From assembly GCA_947446625.1 (NCBI GenBank), contig CANFIE010000326.1, forward strand, positions 1 to 5,054: a DNA stretch of 5,054 nucleotides, given 5' to 3'. The position numbers and the translations under genes were made by a program. This stretch comes from Acetobacteraceae bacterium. GTDB taxonomy: Bacteria > Pseudomonadota > Alphaproteobacteria > Acetobacterales > Acetobacteraceae. Each line of letters opens with the position of its first letter. The first letter of the stretch is position 1. The notes beneath the pieces are model-generated. The model had not been told where the DNA came from. It did not search any database and was given only the letters and a program-made list of their open reading frames with translations. Shown piece after piece: positions 1 to 5,054 of the stretch.

Positions 1-3000
1 CGCGCTGGTCGCGCCCACCACCGGCGAAGTCCTGCCGGAGGGGCTTTTCCACCGGCGGGCGGGGCGGGCCATAGACGCCATCGGGCAGCACCATTTCGAT
101 GACCTGCACCGGGCGGGACGGCTGCTCGTTGCGGCCCTCATGGCGGCGGTCGCCCTGCGGACGGTCGCCATAGGGGCGGTCACCCTGCGGACGCTCGCCT
201 TGCGGGCGGTCACCACGGGGGCGGTCGCCGCGCGGGCGGTCGGCATAAGGCCGGTCGCCGGCCGGACGCTCGCCTTGCGGGCGGTCACCTTGAGGACGAT
301 CACCACGCGGGCGGTCGCCACGCGGACGCTCACCTTGCGGGCGTTCACCCTGGGGCCGCTCGCCCTGGGGGCGGGCGTGGCGCGGGCCGCGGTCGCCGCG
401 CGGTTCACGCGGCGGCGGGGCGGGCGGGCCGTACATGCCCTCGGGCATGGCTTCCAGCGGCGGGCGCGGGGCACGCTCGGGCCGCGGGCCACGGTTGGGC
501 TGACGCTGGTCGCCGCGTTGGTCTTCCCGGCGGGGGCCGCGATTGTCGCGGTTGCCCTGGTAGCCGGGGCGCTGCGGCCGGGGCTGGGCAATGCGCACCG
601 GCATGGGCGGGCCATAGACGTTGTCGGCCAGCGGCTCGGCTTCCAGCAGGCGGAAGCCCAGCGCGGTCAGCGCATCCACCAGTGTGTCGCCCTTCACGCC
701 CAGCCGATTGGCCAGGTCGAGCGGCGGCGGGGCGGGGGCGCGGCGGGTGAGGAAGGCGAGTTCGCCGGCCACACGCTCGGCCACGTCCAGCCGGATGAGC
801 ACCTGGCCGGCGGGCAGCCAGCCCATGGCCTGGGCGAAGCCGGGCGGCCAGCCAACCGGCGGCGGCGGGTTCACTTCGCCTTCGCGCGGTTCGCGGGTCA
901 GCAGGGCCACCAGGCCGGCATTGGGCAGGCTGGGGGTTTCGATGTTGCGGCTGAGCGCCCAGAGCTGGGCGCGCAGGGCCATGGCGCGGGGCTTCAAAGC
1001 CTCGGGCACGAACATGGCGAAGCGGCCGGCGCGGATGCCGATGCCCTTGAGCTTCTGGCGCAGTTCGGAGCTGACCGAGCTGTCGGTGTTGCCGGGCGAC
1101 AGGCCGAGGGATTCGCGCAGGCGGAAGGCGGGGCCGCGCAGGGTGTTGTCGGCCTCGGCCTTGGCTTCCACCGCGGCGATGGCGGCGAGTTCCTTGGCGA
1201 TGGTGCTGTCGAACCAGCGGGCCAGCCGGGCGCGGATGCGTTCGCGCTGGTTGCCGTCGTCGAGGAATTCGCTGGTCAGCACCTCGATCTGCGGCTTGCC
1301 GGGCTCGGTGCCGGTGCGCAGCCGGGCGACTTCGGCGCCTTCCCAGGTTACGCGATGGGCGGCGGTGAGGGCGAACGCCTCGTCCTTGGCCATTTCCAGC
1401 CCGGCGACGCGGCGGGGGATTTCCTCACGCAATGCACGGCGGGCGGCGCGGAGGACGAGCTTGCGCTCCTCCTCGGTCTCGGCCGTGGTGTCGGGGTGGA
1501 AGACGAAGCCTTCCACCTTGCCGACGGTGTGGCCCTCGACCAGCACTTCGCCCTTGCGGGTGACGGCGGAGAGCAGGTCTTCCTCGCCCTCCTCCAGCCG
1601 GCGGATGAGCTGGGCGGCGCGGCGGTCGACGAAGCGGGCGGTCAGGCGCTCATGCAGCGCGTCGGAGACGGCGTCCTCGGCGCGGCGGGCCTCGGCGGCC
1701 ACCTCGGCGGCGTCCTTCAGCCAGTCGGCGCGGGCGGCGATGTAGGACCAGACGCGGATATTGGCGAGCCGGGCCATGAGGGTATCGAGGTCACCCTCAA
1801 TGCTGTGCAGCCCGGCGAGGTGGCCGGTGACCCAATCGGTATCCAGTACGCCCTTGGTGGCGAGACTGGTGAAGATGTGGCCGCACAGGCGGGTGTGGCT
1901 TTCGTCGGCCAGCTTGCGGAAGTCCGGCACCTGGCAGGCTTCCCACAGCAGGTTCACCCGGGTGCGGCCCTGGGCCAGTTGGCGCATCTCGGTTTCGCGC
2001 GCCAGCATGGAGAGGGTGATGTGGTCGGTGGCGTCGTTGCCCTTGGCCAGCCCGGCCTGGGGCGGCGGGGCGGCCAGGCTATCGAGCAGGCCATCGACGC
2101 TGGAGAAATCGAGATCGGAGTTGCGCCAGGCGATGGTTTGCAGCGCCTCGAACTGGTGGTTCTCGATTTTGTTGACCATCTCCTCCGGCAGCGGCGGGCA
2201 TTCGCCGGTGACGCCGAAGGTGCCGTCGCGCATGCCACGGCCGGCGCGGCCGGCGATTTGCGCGGCTTCCTGGGCGTTCAGGGCGCGGAGCTGATGGCCG
2301 TCGAACTTCTGCAGGGCGGCGAAGGCCACATGGTCCACATCCATGTTCAGGCCCATGCCGATGGCATCCGTCGCCACCAGGAAATCCACCTCGCGGTCCT
2401 GGTATAGCGCCACCTGGGCGTTGCGGGTGCGGGGCGACATGCGGCCCATGACCACGGCGCAGCCGCCACGCTTGCGGCGAATGGCCTCGGCGATGGCATA
2501 AACCTCCGCCGCGCTGAAGGCGACGACGGCGGAGCGGGCGGGCAGGCGGGTGAGCTTGGCCGGGCCGGCATAGGTGAGCTGGCTGAGGCGGGGGCGGGTT
2601 TCGATTTCGATTTGCGGGACCAGGCGCTGGAGCAGCGGGCGGATGGTCTCGGCGCCGAGGAACATGGTTTCCACCATGCCGCGGGCGTTCAGCAGGCGGT
2701 CGGTGAAGATATGGCCACGGTCGGCGTCGGCGCAGAGCTGGATTTCGTCCACGGCGACGAATTCAGCCCGGCGGTCGAGCGGCATGGCCTCCACGGTGCA
2801 GGCGAACCACTTGGCGCCGGGGGGGACGATCTTTTCCTCGCCGGTGATGAGCGCGACATTGGCCACACCCTTGGCGGCCACCATGCGGTCGTAATTCTCG
2901 CGCGCCAGCAGGCGCAGCGGGAAGCCGATGATGCCGCTGGCATGCGCCAGCATCCTGGTAATGGCCAGGTGGGTCTTGCCGGTATTGGTCGGCCCGAGGA

Positions 3001-3061
3001 CGGCCTTCACACGCGCTTCGAACATGAGTGTCGCGGTATCCGTGGTGAAAGGCGCATCCAT
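1..3061 (-). CDS. SUV3-like ATP-dependent helicase with repetitive C-terminal tail (3' end outside window)
   Basis: Superfamily 2 helicase, read as 1020 uninterrupted codons with no stop before the left edge. Visible motifs: Walker A GPTNTGKT (residues 23-30), FPLRLLARENYDR (47-59), TGEEK (73-77), Walker B DEIQ (105-108) followed by ADADRGH, motif III-like LGAE, motif V ATDAIGMGLNM (230-240) and motif VI QIAGRAGRG (268-276). All catalytic motifs look intact. A conserved-looking GRFAMFVPEALKP segment lies near 679-691. From about residue 816 the protein is a Pro/Arg/Gly/Gln-rich, probably disordered tail. The family is related to mitochondrial SUV3, an NTP-driven RNA/DNA helicase that works with RNA-degrading enzymes; a cytoplasmic role in RNA turnover is inferred. 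Start: ATG 3061 puts Walker A 22 residues in. ATG 3025 (Met13) is possible. An in-frame ATG at 3157 would add 32 Pro/Arg/Ser-rich residues and overlap the divergent gene, so I rejected it. No clear Shine-Dalgarno site precedes 3061. Family call firm; exact substrate unknown. Confidence 0.93.
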   Translation of the reverse strand, partial: MDAPFTTDTATLMFEARVKAVLGPTNTGKTHLAITRMLAHASGIIGFPLRLLARENYDRMVAAKGVANVALITGEEKIVPPGAKWFACTVEAMPLDRRAEFVAVDEIQLCADADRGHIFTDRLLNARGMVETMFLGAETIRPLLQRLVPQIEIETRPRLSQLTYAGPAKLTRLPARSAVVAFSAAEVYAIAEAIRRKRGGCAVVMGRMSPRTRNAQVALYQDREVDFLVATDAIGMGLNMDVDHVAFAALQKFDGHQLRALNAQEAAQIAGRAGRGMRDGTFGVTGECPPLPEEMVNKIENHQFEALQTIAWRNSDLDFSSVDGLLDSLAAPPPQAGLAKGNDATDHITLSMLARETEMRQLAQGRTRVNLLWEACQVPDFRKLADESHTRLCGHIFTSLATKGVLDTDWVTGHLAGLHSIEGDLDTLMARLANIRVWSYIAARADWLKDAAEVAAEARRAEDAVSDALHERLTARFVDRRAAQLIRRLEEGEEDLLSAVTRKGEVLVEGHTVGKVEGFVFHPDTTAETEEERKLVLRAARRALREEIPRRVAGLEMAKDEAFALTAAHRVTWEGAEVARLRTGTEPGKPQIEVLTSEFLDDGNQRERIRARLARWFDSTIAKELAAIAAVEAKAEADNTLRGPAFRLRESLGLSPGNTDSSVSSELRQKLKGIGIRAGRFAMFVPEALKPRAMALRAQLWALSRNIETPSLPNAGLVALLTREPREGEVNPPPPVGWPPGFAQAMGWLPAGQVLIRLDVAERVAGELAFLTRRAPAPPPLDLANRLGVKGDTLVDALTALGFRLLEAEPLADNVYGPPMPVRIAQPRPQRPGYQGNRDNRGPRREDQRGDQRQPNRGPRPERAPRPPLEAMPEGMYGPPAPPPREPRGDRGPRHARPQGERPQGERPQGERPRGDRPRGDRPQGDRPQGERPAGDRPYADRPRGDRPRGDRPQGERPQGDRPYGDRPQGDRRHEGRNEQPSRPVQVIEMVLPDGVYGPPRPPVEKPLRQDFAGGGRDQR
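62..620 (-). repeat. Three dispersed YGPP motifs in the helicase tail
   Basis: The tail carries YGPP at residues 816-819, 877-880 and 997-1000, in the contexts DNVYGPPMPV, EGMYGPPAPP and DGVYGPPRPP. Each is preceded by an Asp or Glu two or three residues earlier and followed by another Pro two residues on. At the DNA level, copies one and three share an identical 16-bp stretch (62-77 and 605-620), while copy two (422-436) matches only in its Gly-Pro-Pro half. The copies flank the basic region and the pentapeptide array. They look like a repeated short linear motif or remnants of an older, larger repeat. I do not recognise a known ligand. Confidence 0.8.
149..373 (-). repeat. 15 tandem 15-bp units encoding RPxG(D/E) pentapeptides
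   Basis: The 225 bp are exactly 15 units of 15 bp in register with the helicase reading frame, covering residues 897-971. Each unit encodes Arg-Pro-x-Gly-(Asp/Glu), where x is Gln, Arg, Ala or Tyr; one unit reads RPYAD. In protein order the x residues are Q Q Q R R Q Q A Y R R Q Q Y Q. A degenerate sixteenth unit, RRHEG, follows. Arg and acidic residues alternate, giving a nearly charge-balanced, Pro/Gly-rich and presumably disordered segment. Because the unit is a multiple of three, copy-number change would alter tail length without a frameshift. The four RGD tripeptides are by-products of the repeat and no integrin-type role is implied. Function unknown; RNA or protein binding is an inference. 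Confidence 0.95.
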
Positions 3062-3155
3062 GGGCCGGGAAGCGCGGGAAGGCAAGCGGGCTGATACTTT
3101 AGGCCGGCTTTGGGGCGGTGACGCGGGCAGGTGGCTGGGGTAAGCCCGGGGCCAC
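3062..3155. promoter_or_regulatory. Divergent intergenic region between helicase and MFS permease
   Basis: This 94-bp gap must carry signals for both divergent genes unless transcription starts inside one of them. The only AT-leaning patch is at 3092-3101 (tgatactttag region). Read on the plus strand it offers GATACT as a weak -10 candidate; on the minus strand it offers TAAAGTAT. I see no convincing -35 hexamer at the right spacing for either, so no sigma-70-type promoter is claimed. An in-frame TAA at 3141-3143 lies 15 bases before the permease ATG. A gggg run at 3148-3151 is the only ribosome-binding candidate for the permease. No clear operator palindrome or terminator was seen. Confidence 0.3.
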
Positions 3156-4316
3156 ATGCTCCCCGCCCGCCTTGCCCCTGGCCCCTCGGGGCGCTTCGCC
3201 CTGCTGTTCGCCGCGCAATTCGCGGCGCTGGGGGTGATGATGCCGTTTTTCCCGGCGGTGCTGCGCGACCAGGGGCTGAGCCCGGGGCAGATTTCGGCGG
3301 TGCTGGCAACGGGTTCGGCGGTGCGGCTGTTTGCCTCCCCCACGCTGGGCCGGGCGGCCGACAAGCTGGGTGACCCGCGGCTGGTGGTGGTGGCCGGGGC
3401 GCTGCTGGCGGCGGTGACCACCACGGGGTTTGCGTTGGGCAGCGGCTTTGGCGTGTTGCTGGTGGTGGCGTTTTTCCATGCGCTGGTGATGGCGCCGATT
3501 ATGCCGGTTTCGGATGCGCTGGCGCTGGGGGCGAGCCGGCGCGAGGGGTTTGACTATGGCCGGGCGCGCTCGGCGGGTTCGGCCAGCTTTATCTGTGCCT
3601 CGGCCCTGGGGGGGCAGATGGTGGCGGGGTATGGCGCCAGCGCGGTGGTGTGGCTGTTCAGCCTGTGCCTGCTGGCCACCGCCGGCTGCGCCCTGGCGCT
3701 GCCGCCCAGCCCGGCCGGGGCGCGCGGCATGGGCGGGTTTCGGGCGCCGTTCCGCGACCCGGCGTTTTGCCTGCTGCTGCCGCTCTCGGGGCTGATCCAG
3801 GGCAGCCATGCACTGTATTATGCCTTTGGCACCATCCATTGGCAGGCGGCGGGGATTTCCTCGGGCGTGATCGGGCTGCTGTGGGCCGAGGGGGTGGTGG
3901 CCGAGGTGGCGCTGTTCCTGTGGGGCAAGCCGCTGGTGGATAGGCTGGGCGCCGGGGGCATGGCGCTGGTGGCGGCGGGCTGCGGGGTGCTGCGCTGGGC
4001 CGTTACGGCCGAGACCACCTGGCTGCCGGCGCTGGCGGCGGTGCAATTGCTGCATGCGGCCACCTTCGGCGCCATGCATCTGGGTGCCATGCGGGTGCTT
4101 TCGGGCATGCCGGCGGGGCAGGCGGCCACGGCGCAGACGCTGCATGCCTCGCTGGGGGTGGGGCTGGCCTTTGGGGTGCTGACCTTTGCCAGCGGCCAGC
4201 TTTATGCCCGGGCCGGGGGCACGGCGTTTTGGGCCATGGTGGGGCTTTGCCTGCTGGCCATGCCGTTGGCGTTGTTGTTGCGCTCAGCCATGAGGAGAAG
4301 GGGGACGGTGGGTTAG
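3156..4316 (+). CDS. MFS permease, LacY-like / HcaT-related (phenylpropionate permease type)
   Basis: Complete 386-residue inner-membrane protein rich in hydrophobic segments, consistent with a 12-helix major facilitator. The first helix covers about residues 13-35. A motif-A-like loop, GRAADKLGDPR, lies at 65-75 between helices 2 and 3. From memory of E. coli HcaT (about 379 residues), these segments match closely: FDYGRARSAGS (132-142), QGSHALYYAFGTIHWQAAG (215-233), WAEGVVAEVALF (243-254), RWAVTA (280-285) and QLLHAATFGAMHLGAMR (297-313). This places it in the phenylpropionate permease branch of the MFS, which is typically proton-coupled. The substrate cannot be read from sequence, and no aromatic-catabolism gene is nearby to support phenylpropionate. 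The start is well bounded: an in-frame TAA sits at 3141-3143, and the next in-frame Met is residue 28, inside the first helix. It uses TTT for more than half its Phe codons, unlike the helicase. It is followed 70 bp later by dnaB on the same strand. Confidence 0.9.
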   Translation: MLPARLAPGPSGRFALLFAAQFAALGVMMPFFPAVLRDQGLSPGQISAVLATGSAVRLFASPTLGRAADKLGDPRLVVVAGALLAAVTTTGFALGSGFGVLLVVAFFHALVMAPIMPVSDALALGASRREGFDYGRARSAGSASFICASALGGQMVAGYGASAVVWLFSLCLLATAGCALALPPSPAGARGMGGFRAPFRDPAFCLLLPLSGLIQGSHALYYAFGTIHWQAAGISSGVIGLLWAEGVVAEVALFLWGKPLVDRLGAGGMALVAAGCGVLRWAVTAETTWLPALAAVQLLHAATFGAMHLGAMRVLSGMPAGQAATAQTLHASLGVGLAFGVLTFASGQLYARAGGTAFWAMVGLCLLAMPLALLLRSAMRRRGTVG

Positions 4317-4321
4317 TCCCG

Positions 4322-4330
4322 CTATCCACA
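4322..4330 (+). promoter_or_regulatory. Near-consensus DnaA box (CTATCCACA)
   Basis: CTATCCACA matches the consensus TTATCCACA at 8 of 9 positions and lies 56 bases before the dnaB start codon. DnaA acts as a transcription factor as well as the replication initiator in many bacteria, so a box here would link dnaB expression to DnaA. It is a single site with one mismatch, and I saw no second good box nearby. Chance occurrence is quite possible. Confidence 0.35.
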
Positions 4331-4375
4331 GGCTGGGGGGCCGAGAGGTGGCAGCGCCGGGCGCCGGGCTGGGCT

Positions 4376-4383
4376 AGAAGGGG
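4376..4383 (+). promoter_or_regulatory. Ribosome-binding site of dnaB
   Basis: AGAAGGGG lies three bases before the ATG at 4387; its GAAGG core is five bases away. It is the only purine-rich Shine-Dalgarno-like stretch at suitable distance. An in-frame TAG at 4375-4377 overlaps it, so translation cannot start further upstream in this frame. Together these fix the dnaB start. Confidence 0.65.
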
Positions 4384-4386
4384 TGG

Positions 4387-5054
4387 ATGAACAGCCTTCC
4401 GCCTTTTGGTGATACCGCCGGCCATGACGAAGGGGGGCTGCTTGGGCTCTCCCAGCGGCTGCCGCCCAGCAACCTGGAAGCCGAGCAGGCGCTGCTGGGC
4501 GCCCTGCTGGCCAATAACCGCGCCTATGAGCGGGTTTCCGAATTCCTGGCCGCCGAGCATTTCGCCATGGTGGCGCATGCACGCATCTTTAAGGCGGTGC
4601 AGCAGCGGATTGAGGCCGGCAGCCTGGCCGATGTGGTGACGCTGCGGCCGGAGTTTGAACATAACGGCGCGCTGGATGAGGTGGGCGGCACCGCCTACCT
4701 GGCGCAGCTGCTCTCGGCCATGGTGGGGATCATCAATGCCGGCGAATACGGCCGGATGATCCATGACGCCTATCTGCGGCGGCAATTGATCGACGTGGGC
4801 GAGACGGTGGTGAACAACGCCTTCGGCGCCGATGAGGATTTGCCGGACGCGAAGAAGCAGATTGAGGCGGCGGAGCAGGCGCTGTTCAACCTGGCCACCG
4901 AGGGCACCACCGAGGGCGGCTATGTGACCTTCGAGAAGGCGCTGGCGCAGGCGGTGGAGCAGGCGGCCAAGGCCTATTCCACGCCGGGCGGGGTTTCCGG
5001 CTTGCCGAGCGGGTTGCGCGACTTTGATGGCAAGACCGGCGGGCTGCATGGCAG
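4387..5054 (+). CDS. dnaB: Replicative DNA helicase DnaB (N-terminal part; continues past window)
   Basis: The hexameric helicase that unwinds DNA at the replication fork and recruits primase. The 222 complete residues visible are about 45% of a usual DnaB (around 450-500). After a 24-residue lead, the DnaB N-terminal helical domain begins with LPPSNLEAEQALLGALL (25-41). It continues through HARIFKAV, VVTLRPEFE, LDEVGGTAYLAQL and YLRRQLIDVG. A linker helix region (IEAAEQALFNLAT) follows, then the entry into the RecA-like ATPase domain, GLPSGLRDFDGKTGGLHG (205-222). The Walker A motif lies beyond the edge, so ATPase integrity or an intein there cannot be judged. The start at ATG 4387 is fixed by an in-frame TAG at 4375-4377 and the adjacent ribosome-binding site. 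In alphaproteobacteria dnaB is often followed by alr and radA; those would lie outside the window. Confidence 0.96.
   Translation, partial: MNSLPPFGDTAGHDEGGLLGLSQRLPPSNLEAEQALLGALLANNRAYERVSEFLAAEHFAMVAHARIFKAVQQRIEAGSLADVVTLRPEFEHNGALDEVGGTAYLAQLLSAMVGIINAGEYGRMIHDAYLRRQLIDVGETVVNNAFGADEDLPDAKKQIEAAEQALFNLATEGTTEGGYVTFEKALAQAVEQAAKAYSTPGGVSGLPSGLRDFDGKTGGLHG

Larger units (their letters stand above)
4317..4386 (+). promoter_or_regulatory. MFS-dnaB intergenic region
   Basis: This 70-bp gap could hold a dnaB promoter, or it could be an untranslated spacer in a permease-dnaB transcript. It is GC-rich, with no clear -10/-35 pair. Short self-complementary GC runs occur at 4354-4364 (GCGC arms around a short loop), with no T-tract after them, so I do not call a terminator. 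It contains a DnaA-box-like site near its left end and a ribosome-binding site at its right end, both listed separately. Confidence 0.4.

Noticed and set aside
149..373. Regular repeats as a possible CRISPR array or iteron cluster
   Set aside because: Units are contiguous 15-mers with no spacers, lie in frame within a coding region and translate to a regular pentapeptide; iterons would not be expected to keep codon register inside a helicase gene.
621..2294. Two further plus-strand open frames (621-1745 and 1761-2294)
   Set aside because: Ser/Arg/Ala-rich translations without domains, wholly inside the helicase gene; typical high-GC shadows.
140..2407. A 755-codon plus-strand open frame opposite the helicase
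   Set aside because: It lies in exact antiparallel codon register with the helicase, so its stops need TTA, CTA or TCA sense codons, which are rare at this GC content. Its translation is low-complexity Ala/Gly/Leu/Arg with no motif, while the minus strand encodes intact helicase motifs.
3934..3943. ggtggatag as a second DnaA box (reverse orientation)
   Set aside because: Only 7 of 9 matches to consensus and located inside the permease coding sequence.
3099..4145. 348-codon minus-strand open frame opposite the permease
   Set aside because: His/Arg/Gln/Pro-rich translation typical of antisense to a hydrophobic GC-rich gene; the plus strand has a clear MFS protein.
4352..4371. GC-rich inverted repeat as an intrinsic terminator of the permease gene
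   Set aside because: Pairing is interrupted by several mismatches and no T-run follows.
4003..5049. 348-codon minus-strand open frame spanning the permease end and dnaB
   Set aside because: It crosses two well-supported plus-strand genes and their gap and shows no recognisable domain; the equal length to the other 348-codon frame is coincidence.

Overview
The window looks like ordinary chromosomal DNA from a high-GC (roughly 70% by eye) proteobacterium, most likely an alphaproteobacterium. The main clue is the large SUV3-type helicase, whose motif spellings (GPTNTGKT, DEIQ, ATDAIGMGLNMDVDHV, QIAGRAGRG) fit the 'helicase-related protein' common in Alphaproteobacteria. Acetobacteraceae is my best guess at family level, but nothing here proves it. 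I see no mobile element, CRISPR array, tRNA, rRNA or sign of recent transfer.

Layout: three protein genes fill almost the whole window. (1) A long minus-strand gene starts near 3061 and runs off the left edge without a stop. Its 1020 visible codons encode an ATP-dependent SUV3-like RNA/DNA helicase with a long disordered C-terminal tail. That tail contains a perfect-length array of 15 pentapeptides, RPxG(D/E) (149-373). It also carries three spaced copies of a YGPP motif. (2) After a 94-bp divergent gap, a complete plus-strand gene (3156-4316) encodes a 386-residue MFS permease of the LacY-like, HcaT-related type. (3) After a 70-bp gap containing a near-consensus DnaA box, dnaB begins at 4387. 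It is cut by the right edge just as the RecA-like ATPase domain starts.

How they fit together: the genes do not form an obvious pathway. DnaB unwinds DNA at the fork, and the SUV3-like protein probably acts in RNA turnover or RNP remodelling. The permease substrate is unknown. The permease and dnaB are co-directional and could share a transcript. The helicase is transcribed away from both.

The most interesting feature is the helicase tail: a 15-bp in-register repeat that can change length without a frameshift, plus the recurring YGPP motif. A second signal is strand-wide third-position asymmetry: the helicase uses only TTC for Phe, while the two plus-strand genes often use TTT. This suggests the plus strand is the leading strand. 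I found no convincing undescribed multi-gene system.
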